DNA from: Selaginella moellendorffii
Taxonomy: Eukaryota > Streptophyta > Lycopodiopsida > Selaginellales > Selaginellaceae
Direction of reading: 5' to 3'
Assembly: GCF_000143415.4 (NCBI RefSeq)
Contig: NW_003314356.1
Coordinates: forward strand, 436,082-500,081
DNA: 64,000 bases
Shown here: positions 37,114 to 46,585 of the stretch, piece by piece
Layout: each line of letters opens with the position of its first letter
Position numbering within the stretch: the first letter of the stretch is position 1
Position numbers and translations under genes: made by a program
Notes under the pieces: model-generated
Seen by the model: only the letters and a program-made list of their open reading frames with translations
Databases searched by the model: none
Told to the model about the DNA's origin: nothing

Positions 37114-37157
<44 letters not shown>

Positions 37158-37761
37158 CCGGTCTCGGTCTCGACTTCGGACTCCATCTCGGACTCCATCT
37201 CGGACTCCATCTCGGGTCCATCTCGGACTCCATCTCGGACTCCATCTCGGGTCCATCTCAGACTCCATCTCGGACTCCATTTCGGGTCCATCTCGGGTCC
37301 ACCTCGGACTCCATCTCGGACTCCATCTCGGACTCCATCTCGGGTCCATCTTGGGTCCATCTCGGACTCCATCTCGGACTCCATCTCGGGTCCATCTCGG
37401 ACTCCATCTCGGACTCCATTTCGGGTCCATCTCGGGTCCACCTCGGACTCCATCTCGGACTCCATCTCGGACTCCATCTCGGGTCCATCTCGGACTCCAC
37501 TTCGGACTCCAACTCGAGTCCATCTCGGACACTCCCACGTGTCATGTGTTGGTCCTTTTGGGTCCCTTTTTGGAGCCTCGCCTTTTGCTCACTTCGTGCT
37601 CGTTCCTCGAGCACTTTGTTGGGTGTTCCACTCCCGCTCTTGACTTTTCAAGTCGGAGCTTTTGGTCCAAACGTGTTACGCTCGTTTGGCTCTCGCTTCA
37701 GCCACTACCATGTGGCGCCCTTCTGGCTCCACTTTGGGGCCTAGGGATTTTGTGTCTCACA
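35999..37761 (-). repeat. S-family 5' LTR with long hexamer array
   Basis: This 1.76-kb LTR has TG...CA ends. From about 37000 to 37530 it carries a GGACTC/GGTCTC/GGTCCATCT array that keeps all frames free of stops and so produces long meaningless ORFs (Gly-Leu, Ser-Asp, Arg-Thr and Glu-Ser repeats). The LTR core includes GTGAAAGCCCAAAG (reverse strand) and TATAGTAGGG. Confidence 0.85.
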
Positions 37762-39868
37762 CATTTATGGCAATATAAGGCCACACGCCATTCAAAGAAT
37801 AATGCTCGACATAAGGCCACACGCCATTCAAAGAATAATGCTAGTCGAGCATTTTTTGGTGCATTTTTGGGTTCAAAATTGCATGAGCCCACATGCTATA
37901 AAGTTTACCTGTACCAAAAATAGAAACAGCTTTAATTGGGAATTTTAATTTACTTGGGAATTTAAGTGGTTGAGGCATTTTTAAACTTACAAACACATGC
38001 CCTACTTACATTCCTTTGGTTGCCTAAAATTCAAAAATATTATAAATCTTTCTTTTTGCATTTTCAATGTTTTCAATTATGGTTTTTGATTTTCGTAGGA
38101 CCAGCCTAGTAATCTATTTGCATCACGTCATGTTTATAGCTAGCTTTCGTTTGTCCCCTTCGCTAGCCTGAGATACATCTGCTCGGCATCTGCCTCTTAC
38201 AGCATTTGCCCAGAAAGGGCATCTTTCTTCACGCAGCATTTGCCACATGTTTAGGGTTTAGGGTTTAGCAATTCAGTAGCTTGATAAACATGCAAATACA
38301 GAACTTGATGCAAAATCCTTTGATATGTCACAATGCCCCTAGGACCATAAACACATTTCAATAGAGAGGGTCCTTTCATTTCATAACTCCTTACGTAAAT
38401 CTTGGTGAAACCAGAGTTAGTGAAGTTAGTTTCTTGTGATCCCGCATCTGATTGTGATGTCCCTTTGCAGTTTCGATGGAAAGGTCAATGCACACCAAAC
38501 TGTAAAATCTTGGAGCAAAATAACGGTCGGATCTATGGCAAATGCCCCTGAAACATTGTAAGGCTCGTGTGGTCTCATGTGGTGTCCGATCGAGATGCTT
38601 CTTTGCAGGGTCATCAAGAAAGACATTGTATACCATTCTGTAAAATGTAGTTGCGATCTAACGGTTGGATCTCCAGAAAACTCAAAAAAATCTCGCGCAT
38701 GTCAGAATATCCTAGGAATATACTCCTATGTGCCCCTGAAAATGGCATGCGGCCCCACGCCATTCAAGAGATAATGCCAGATGACGCCGAGAATTTTTTG
38801 GTGCATTTTTTGGGTTCAAAATTGCATGAGCCCACACGCTATAAAGTTTATCTTTGCCAAATAGAGAAAAGTTTATCTGTATCATGTGAGGTAGTTACAG
38901 TCCTTTGTGCTCGGCATCTGCCTCTTGCAGCATTTGCACTGAAAGGGAATTTTTCTCCATTCAGCATTTGGCCCTGAAAATGGCATGCGCCCACACGCCA
39001 TTCAAGGAATAACGCCACAGGACGCCTGCATTTTTGGGTTTAAAATGTTTAGGGTTTTTTGGGTTTTTTCAAAATATTTTGGGTCCAACGTTTTTTGGGT
39101 TTCTTTGGTTCAAAATTGCATGAGCCCACACGCTATAATATTGATTTGAGAGAAAAATAGAAACAGATAGAATTTCTTTATTTAGCTGAACATCTGCCAT
39201 TTTTGGAAATACAAGATGCTTTGGAATATCCAATCATGCATGGTATAAATATAGCGAGGGTATTAAATGATATCCCAATCATGATCTTTCTTTTGGATTT
39301 CGCGTGCATGCAGTCCGAGGAATGATGACGTTGCGGATTTCTTTTGGATTTTGCGTGCTTGCATGCGCGCGGCAATCCAGAAATTAATGGTGGCGCCCAA
39401 GTCCGAGGAATGATGACGTGGCGGGATTACCAACCGTTGTGACATTTCGCGCGTGTGAGGTTAGGTTTTGCATTTTGCTTTGTACTCGCGCTCGCATCAC
39501 ACTCGCGCTCCCGCTCGCATCACACTCGCGCTCCCGCTCGCATCGCGCTCCCACTCGCGATCACGCTCACTTCTCTACAGGTTTCTCGTGTGCATTGGCG
39601 TCCACTCGCGCTTGCATCACACTCGCGCTCGCATTGCGCTCGTGTGCATCGGCGTCCACTTCAAGACACACCCAGTTTGTAACTTCGCCGCCAACTCCGC
39701 CGCCCACTCCACCACCCACACGCAGCCCACTTGGCGTCCCGGGAGATTTCAGCACCACTCTCCAACTGTAAGTGGCAGAGTAGCCTTGCTGCTACGATCC
39801 GCTGCACACACAGTGCACATTCGCCAGCGAGTCCGGCCTCGATTGTCACGGCCTCCATTCGGCTTCAA
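37762..39868. promoter_or_regulatory. Remaining intergenic region of B
   Basis: This corresponds to A 21852-23934. It holds palindromes near 37766, 37811, 37882, 38742, 38821, 38980 and 39115. TTTAGGG-type repeats are at about 38250-38271, only two full units here versus four in A. A TATA-like GTATAAATATAGC is at about 39242, and CGCTCGC-type tandem sequence is at 39486-39660 upstream of the ParB/HAD gene. The half next to the transposase promoter is lost. Confidence 0.55.
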
Positions 39869-41289
39869 ATGGTAAGTCTTTTAGACGAAGTAGAAAATGG
39901 CATGAGGCCACATGCCATTCAGTAGCAACATTGGCATGCACCGATTGGGCTCTCGAGTGCAGTCCGGTTACAGATGGCGTGTAGCCTCACGCCATCTTAG
40001 GATGCAGCCTCAAGACATCTGATGCAGTGGTGAATGGCGTGTGGCCTCACGTTATTTCCAGCTGCTAGCTTTTCATCTGTCAGCTCTAATTGTTGTGCAT
40101 TTCTGAACAGGCGAGGAATTGCGTTCTTCTTCCAACCACTGTTAATGTGGATGCAGAGAAGGGGGAGGGGCTCACCAGTTGGACTTTCGGGATGGAAGGC
40201 GAGGATCTGATGCTGTACAACACAGATGGTGGGAGAAAAGAATGCATGGGGATCCTCATCCAAGTGATAGACACTCCATGCAGTTCCATGCAAGAATATG
40301 GACTGGCACTTGTGGTAGAGACAGCGTCCGCCTTCAAGATCCACCTTGCACATCCTAGCGGCTTCCCGGAGGGGGGCAGCGGCTATGAGGAATTCCTAGA
40401 GGGAGCTAGGGAGAGGTTGTCCAGGAGGCCCACAATTTCAAAGACGCTGCGGGTCTATGAAGATCACATGGAATCCACGGACCTCACCTATGGTGATGTT
40501 CAAAAACTATATTCCAACATTGAGCCGTTGAGAGTGCCTCCAGTTTGCGAAGCGAAGGGGAAGGGGGTCGATCTGGAAACTACCCCGAAGCAGAAAAGGG
40601 TGGTCAAGCTCAAGCCGACGTCCGACTCTGCTGCTCCAAAAAAGAAGCTACTCGGTGATGCCATTGCCTCAGGTTCGAACACTACACCCACCAAAAAGAA
40701 GAGCCGCAAAGAGCAGAAAGAGCAAGAAGAGGCAGCAAAAATCGTCGCAGATAATAGTACTTGTTACTATTCCAACAAAGTATATACAATCGACGTGAGC
40801 CGTATCGAGATCCAAAGCAAATACAACCACAGGCTAGTATCTGATGAGTGGGTGGAGAAACTGAAGCAGAAGATGCTGGCAAGTCCAGTAACACCCGACA
40901 TCGCAGACGTGATCCCCTACTACCGAACAATGAAGGGCGAGACGAGGTTTCCAGACTTGATCAATAGGAAGGTGTTGGACGATCAGAACATCCGGTTCTA
41001 TGCCGTCTCCGGGCAGCATTCTAGCTTGGCGATGCAACAGATAGTTGTGGATATTATGGTGGGCGAGGAGGTGAAGAAAGTCTTCAAGACAAGAGTTGTC
41101 CGCCTGATAAAAGGCAACTCGCCCCTCCGATCTATCATATACATCTCCCACGCGCAGAATGTCAAGCAAGAAACGTGCTACAAATCGGGTCTGCATGAGA
41201 CATTGGCACGAACACGGAAGCTCTGGGTTCAATTGAAGAAGCCACAAAAACCAGGACAAGGACGTGCACTAGCAACTAGCGCCTGGCAG

Positions 41290-41343
41290 GTAAGCCTCGT
41301 TGCATGTGGCATAGCATGTGGCCTCACGCCATTTCCATTGCAG
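41290..41343 (+). other. 54-nt intron with palindrome, open in frame
   Basis: GTAAGC donor and TTGCAG acceptor enclose 54 nt, a multiple of three with no in-frame stop. If retained it adds 18 residues (including ACGLTPF). The 22-bp palindrome occupies 41311-41332, nearly half the intron. The A copy has the same intron at 20372-20425. Confidence 0.7.
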
Positions 41344-42480
41344 GAATTCTCGAGTCTTCTCTCGAAAACACTGGGGGTCAATGACACACTCAGCATCCAT
41401 AACATTCTACTCGCGACAAAAGTTGTTTTTGACAAATGGGTAGATGTGCTAAGGAGGTACCATGACGGGGAGTTGCTAAACTCAATGGGTGTGGAGGACG
41501 GCCGGAACCCCAATGATTTGAAGCTCAACGCCTTGCGTTTCTCGCGGTCTCTAGATGACGACGACCTTCTGACAGTGGCTAATGCTCTTCTACGTGGTGA
41601 GGTAGTCTTCAACAAGACCAAAATGACTCCCGGCCATATTGTGACATACGAGGACTTGTGCACGACTCTGAGAGCTCGTGTGCTATTGAAGGATTGGATC
41701 TTCGAGCAAGTGGCCGTGGCGAGGGTGAGCATCGACACCACGCAAGAGATGATGGAAGAGCTGGACTTGTCAAATGAAGACATCGACGAGTACGTGAAGG
41801 GGGCCCCCAAGTTCATCGATCTGCTGCGGGATGCCACGAAAAGTAAAGCTGAGAAGTTGGATCAGTATCCAAATTTCATTAAGAGGGATGTCGACCGCCG
41901 GCTTCAGAAACAGCTCGACCCCGCAGCAGAGGCCTATCGAGAACCTTACCGGGTATACGTGAATTCGGATGAGGATCAAAGGTGGAGGAGCATCGTTTCC
42001 TACGGAGATGAGCAGGTCAAGAACATCTTTTGTGTGATGGACTTCACAAACGAGGAGATCACTCATGCAGACGAAGTCAGCTCCATCATTGACTTAATAG
42101 TGGGACTTGCGGAGGTGGAATCTTCAGTCCACTATATGATCTACGACTCCGAATCCTATCACAAGTTCTGGAAGGCCTTGAACGAGGTGAAGGCTCAGTT
42201 GAAAGGCAAGGAGATGCGGGAGATCCATGGGATAATGGCTAAGAAGAAGATACCGACGAATGTCCGCATCTTCACAGTCGCCCTTGTTATTGGTCCTGCA
42301 GCAGAGTGGGACTGGAGTGACTTCCCAGCTTCGTTCAACAAAGCCGATCGAATTGATCTGAGGGAGGTCAATTTACCCGTGCCTGAGGAACTGAAGACGG
42401 CTATGGAGCTTTCGAATCCAAAGAAAGCTCCAGGTGCAGCATGGAAAATGCTCAACTGGGTCTTCAATGCAATAGCGGGT

Positions 42481-42920
42481 GACTCCAAGGGCAAATGCGT
42501 TGTCGAGTACAACTGCGGCGGACTATTCTTTCGAGCCGCACTACTCAAGGGTGTCCCGTGTGTTGCGGTGACAAACTCCATTGAAGAGGTGACTTCAATG
42601 GAGCATATAATTACAGTTGCCAAAGAAAAACAGTATCTTCTCTACGAACCTGGTGAGTATGCACTTTAAGTTTAAATGTTATCTCACAAGCGGGTGGGTC
42701 ACCTGCTTCCGACTCCAAGGGCAAATGCGTTGTCAAGTACAACTGCGGCGGACTATTCTTTCGAGCCGCACTACTCAAGGGTGTCCCGTGTGTTGCGGTG
42801 ACAAACTCCATTGAAGAGGTGACTTCAATGGAGCATATAATTACAGTTGCCAAAGCAAAACAGTATCTTCTCTACGAACCTGGTGAGTACGCACTTTAAG
42901 TTTAAATGTTATCTCACAAG
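42481..42920 (+). repeat. Tandem exon duplication in B
   Basis: 42481-42690 is repeated at 42711-42920, offset 230 bp, joined by CGGGTGGGTCACCTGCTTCC. Copy A has one version. The second unit contains a donor at 42883 and, using the acceptor ending 42690, a 192-nt exon of exactly 64 codons in frame. It repeats the methyltransferase-like NCGGLFFRAALLKG segment with two or three substitutions. Confidence 0.8.
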
Positions 42921-43007
42921 CTCTGTATGCAGTAGCGTGGCCACCCCCAGATGCTGAAACGGCGTTAACAGCTACTGATGTTAGGCCGAGGTCACAACCT
43001 GCACAAG

Positions 43008-43347
43008 GTAAGGTCACGTGAGGCCTCACACCATTTTGATTATAGATCGTTGTGAATATTCAGACACGAGGACTGAAAAACGCAGACAAGCAATAGGAAA
43101 AAAGGAGGTACAAATTATATTTGCAATGGCGTGTGGTCTCATGCCATTCCTTGCAGGAGACACTTCTTCAAAGGCAAAACAGGCAAGCACCAGCCAAGCT
43201 CAAACTGACAGTGGTCATAAAAAGCGAAAGCACGTTGGACAGTCGTCGGGATCAGAGGCGTTTGATTCGAAAAGGAAGAAGGGCAACGAAAAGATGATAG
43301 GTAATGCCTCGCGGTTATGGCGTGTGTGCTCATGCCATTCATTGCAG
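43008..43347 (+). other. Cluster of three tiny palindrome-bearing introns
   Basis: The introns are 43008-43045 (38 nt), 43108-43156 (49 nt) and 43301-43347 (47 nt). Each has GT...AG ends and a copy of the palindrome at 43013, 43125 and 43317. All are phase 1. The following introns of the same gene (after 43914, 43986, 44143 and 44766) lack the palindrome. Confidence 0.7.
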
Positions 43348-46300
43348 ATCAAGGGCTGAGTGAAAGGAGCCAATCACCACCTTCTGACTCAGATTCCTAT
43401 GGCGGACTCCCCTTCCCCAATCTCAATGGAGAGGTACAATGGATGAGGGATGCTTTTCAAGTCAGGGCCACATTTTTCTCATCTCGTCGTCTTCGAAGGG
43501 TGCAAGAACGTGCAGAAACCATGTTAAGACAGTCGGGTGAGGATACGGTCCTAGGTCACGCACTAAAACAGGCTATGGATGTCTTGTATTTTGAGATGGA
43601 GACTCGGCCAGATGATTTTTCCAAGATGGTCCTGGAAAAACAAGCAATCCAGCCTAAGTAGCCTATGGAAGAAATGCAAGAGGGGGATGAGGAGCCAGAG
43701 AAAGATAATGAGCAGGAAGAGCAGAAGGACGAAGAGGAGGACAAAGAAGAGGAGGACGAAGAAGAGGAGGATGAAGAAAAGGAGGACGAAGAGGACTTGG
43801 ATGGTCCTCACAATGGTGACGATCACAATAACGACGATGACGATGATGACGACGATGGCCAGCCTGAGGTGGCCAAAGAGCAGCGGAGGAAGGTCATACA
43901 AGACAAACCATCAGGTAAATAATAGTACATCCATTCCTAACCTTTTACCATTTCTAACATTGTCCATGTAGGTCGCAGAAGAAATGGTAAGTAGAGATTA
44001 TTCAGTTGAATTAAGATACAAACTCTAGCCTTTAGTGTCGAGGAAGGATAGTGCCAAGCAAGGGTCGAAACGTATGTCCAATCCTTCAGAATCAGCAGTG
44101 CGCCCAAGTGATATCGGTCCTAGTTCCTCAATAGCAGTTGATGGTAAATACAGTATAGTCGATTCAATGTGCTAATGAGTTTGTTTTTAGTAGCACGGGA
44201 GGATACCATCTCAATCGAAGGGAGATATTTGGACATGCATATGGATCCGCCAGTGGACTCTACTTGCCTGCAAGAGTCATCAGAGCTGGTGGAGGCTACT
44301 ATCCATATCAACGCCAAGCAAGCTGACCACGCTCCACTTGATGCTGCCCATACCACTGAGTCAATCTTGTCCACGTATCCAACTGACGGTGACCAGGCGC
44401 CATTGGACCCGCATGAGGCCGCCCCAGCCGCCGAGCCGGTCGTATCCTCATTTCCAACGTGTGCCCAATCGTCTGACTACGCGCCGTTGGAACCTCCCTA
44501 CACCGCCCCTGCTGCCTGTTCGGTCATGTCCACTTTGCCAACGGAGGCACCAGCTGAAATAGCGTGTGATCACACGCCATCGGAACCACCCCATGCCACT
44601 GTTGAGCCAGTTGTACCAGAGTCTACAGCTGAAATGGCATGTGCCCACACGCCATCGGATGCGATTGACCCCACATTGCAGAGGAGAGTATTTCCGCCCT
44701 TCACGTTTCCTCGACCAAAACCCTCTGAACGACCATCGGGAGCACCATTCGCTAATATTGTAGATGGTAAAATTGACTTGTACCATTTTTTATGCTGACG
44801 CATTTCATTTCAGAGTCACGGCGAAAGTACTGTATCGTTTTTGATCTGAACGGTGTCCTTTTCTCCCATGAGCGTGGCTCGTCCTCGAATGTCACTGCAC
44901 CCTCCAAAGCCTTCGGTCGCAAGTTGGTCAAAAGAGACAGATTCACATTAATCACACGGGAGAAACTGCGGGATCTAATAATGACCATGCGACACTTAAA
45001 ACAGAGGGCCGGGTTCAATTTGCAATTGGGAGTTTGGACATCCATGATGCGCCACAATGCATTAACGTTGCTACAGATGATGCACGATCAGACGCGAGTA
45101 ATATTACCATTTGACTTTCTCCTAACGCAGGAGGATTGCTTGACTATGGTCCATGTGAGGGGTAGCAAACCCATCTTCGTCAAGGCAGAGGCTGTAGTGA
45201 TGAACCGGACTGTTAGGTCAAGTGAAATCCTCATCATCGATGACTCGCCGATTAAAACTGCAGCGAACACGCACACATATGCAGTGCACCCCATCTCTTG
45301 CAGTATGGAAACTAGGGAGAAGAAACCGTATGTTCTGGGGGACCTTGCAAAATGGCTTGAAGCGATGGTGATAGAGAACCGGCCAGTCCAGGAGGTGGCT
45401 GCAGAAATCAACCAAATGGCAGATGGAACGGTATATCAGAAGCCATTTGATCGGACAAACACCAGTCATCATTTATGGCATGTATATTGTCTAGCCAAGC
45501 ACTATCCGCATCTCCATAATCTGCTCAACCGGATGGGTTCTTCGACCACTGAACATGAGCGTGGACGTATTAGAGAAGAGATGGCATTACTATTGGGTTT
45601 AAATCCTGATAGTGTGGAGAGTGATGAAATTCCAAGATTATTGTATAGGCGTTGGAGGCAAAAAATAACAGTCTGAGATGGCATGTATTTATTCAAAAAT
45701 GTAACTTATTATGGCATGGGGTTCCATGCCATTGTATTAATATTAAAAGACAATTCTTTGAGAGGATTTGCATTATACTAGAAGTGTTATAGCATGTTAT
45801 TGGAAGTCTACGAAGTTGTTTTATTAATAAGGGGAAAGTAAAGATTGAATGGGGACTTGGGCTCCACCTAGACTCGGAGCAACTGAGCCAATATTAAAAG
45901 GATGGAAAGAAATTGGACGACGATGACAAGGAGAAAAGAGAGGTGAAGCAATGAGAAGTTATTGAGTAGACATTTCCTTGTTTAAAATAAAATGGCATGT
46001 GCCTCAATGCAGTTGAATTTTGTTATATTTATATACTATATAAAGGTTTGGAAACCTTATTTTACAAGTGGGATAATGACAATTCCCACTTTAACGAAAT
46101 AGAGCTTTCTAGAACTGTTCCAAGTCACTCCCTTGGGCTGAATGCTCGGGAGTTGCTCTATGGACCAGTTCTATCACTCCTTGGCTCCATGCTTGGGAGT
46201 TTGGCACCGTTCCTTCGTTCAATGGCCCAAGGCTCTGAACCTCGGGTTCCACACGACTGTGCTTTGGACACATGGCATATGACACGTGGCATGTGCTACG

Positions 46301-46388
46301 TGGCATAAAGAAGGTTTAGGTTCCGCTTCATGGTGTTATCCTATGGTAAATCACCATAGGATAAAGGGTCAAAACCACATGTGCTACA

Positions 46389-46585
46389 CAACCCCATACT
46401 AGGGCGTGGTGAGGGGAGGGGTATAGGGATACCTATATTCTATTGTCATGCGCTCTTGGCCAGAGAGGCTAACTTAGGCACACCGCTAAGTGCCAAGGAT
46501 TCCCCCGAAAACACGGTCAAGAAGTCGTAAGATTAAAAAAATGCATTCTATATGGGCATTGAACTTCTTCTATAGGTAGTGGAGT
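46389..46585 (+). other. End of chromovirus C 3' untranslated region
   Basis: This continues from 6685 after LARD3. It includes GGTGAGGGGAGGGGTATAGG and ends GGTAGTGGAGT, the probable polypurine tract just before the 3' LTR. A related stretch is at 51532-51700. Confidence 0.6.

Larger units (their letters stand above)
33220..37761 (-). mobile_element. 5' half of an S-family LTR element inside B
   Basis: On the minus strand it reads LTR (37761 to 35999), primer-binding site (35995 to 35984) and non-coding interior to 33220, where it is cut off. There is no 3' LTR and no TSD pair: after the LTR terminus TCACA the B sequence resumes with CATTT at 37762. The interior has no ORF with retroviral motifs. 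At 33395-33445 are two GGGACTCGAACCC motifs, reverse B-box/T-arm-like. Truncation and loss of adjacent B sequence happened together or in sequence. Confidence 0.8.
39869..45676 (+). pseudogene. ParB-like / methyltransferase-like / HAD fusion gene, copy B
   Basis: Exons by splice-site reading: 39869-39871 (ATG), 40111-41289, 41344-42652, 42691-42882 (duplicate), 42921-43007, 43046-43107, 43157-43300, 43348-43914, 43972-43986, 44036-44143, 44191-44766, 44814-45676. Most introns are phase 1, and with A's full exon 6 and no duplicate the frame closes at 1,646 residues. Residues about 226-330 look ParB-like (VYTIDVSRIEI ... FYAVSGQHSSLAMQQ). About 705-830 resembles a decayed DNA methyltransferase: GPAAEWDW where DPPY is expected, then NCGGLFFRAALLKG. 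An acidic Glu/Asp linker and a Pro/Ala-rich stretch follow. The last 287 residues are FCP1/HAD-like with DLNGVL (second Asp is Asn), VWTS and IIDDSP. Breaks: a 28-bp deletion in exon 6 and TAG at 43659-43661. The 5' end upstream of the ATG is uncertain. Confidence 0.75.
31829..46012. repeat. Dispersed 22-bp palindrome family in B
   Basis: Good copies start at 31829, 31917, 32514, 32675, 32821, 38742, 38980, 39897, 39974, 40034, 41311, 43013, 43125, 43317, 44559, 44634, 45711 and 45991, with degenerate ones at about 37766, 37811, 37882, 38821 and 39115. Nearly all have a counterpart at the mirrored position in A, so the palindromes spread before A and B separated. Copies at 44559 and 44634 lie in coding sequence and encode ACDHTPS and ACAHTPS. 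Central bases vary more than the arms. Confidence 0.85.
31286..46107 (-). mobile_element. Giant DNA transposon copy B (14.8 kb, inverted, transposase lost)
   Basis: The TIRs match those of A, with one mismatch at base 2 on the left side (ATGCTC versus AAGCTC). The TSD TCTA is at 31282-31285 and 46108-46111. The empty site is single TCTA at 7601-7604 in the other LARD3 LTR. B is oriented opposite to A. It retains the ParB/HAD gene (plus strand, 39869-45676), the small acidic ORF and the transposase C-terminus. The region equivalent to A 23935-27557 (about 3.6 kb, most of the transposase gene and its leader) is missing and replaced by an S-family fragment at 33220-37761. Confidence 0.9.
6686..46388 (+). 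mobile_element. LARD3: large LTR retrotransposon without coding genes
   Basis: The 5' LTR begins TGTTGCAAATG at 6686 and the 3' LTR ends GTGCTACA at 46388. Flanks TAACC (left) and CAACC (right) form a 5-bp TSD with one mismatch. A related uninserted sequence at 165-210 joins the two flanks as GGGTTGGGACTTGAACC. A primer-binding site follows the 5' LTR, and a polypurine tract precedes the 3' LTR at about 30427-30438. The interior (11785-15825 plus 29496-30438, about 5 kb) has no long ORF, so it must depend on other elements. G1, A and B are inserted in it. Confidence 0.8.
30439..46388 (+). repeat. 3' LTR of LARD3, split by B
   Basis: The LTR parts are 30439-31285 and 46112-46388, rejoined at the single-copy TCTA when B and one TSD are removed. 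The 5' LTR gives the uninterrupted reference (7591-7620 across the site). The two LTRs have diverged visibly, with many substitutions and one deletion of about 90 bp, far more than A from B. LARD3 is therefore much older than the giant transposons. Confidence 0.8.

Noticed and set aside
36722-37923. Long ORFs with Gly-Leu, Ser-Asp, Arg-Thr or Glu-Ser repeats on both strands (also 48320-49212, 58784-59617, 60753-61965)
   Set aside because: They come from a 6-base repeat lacking stops in every frame, inside an LTR. Overlapping frames on both strands are equally open.
39418-39875. ORFs upstream of the ParB/HAD start (MAGLPT..., MHFALY... and their A counterparts)
   Set aside because: They overlap in several frames over CGCTCGC tandem sequence, begin mostly at non-ATG codons, and only one frame can join exon 2. 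They were treated as promoter or leader sequence.
15826-46107. A/B inverted repeat as a pure assembly artefact
   Set aside because: The copies have different TSDs, different indels, an exon duplication in B only and a nested insertion in B only. An artefact would not produce these. Long reads would still be the final check.
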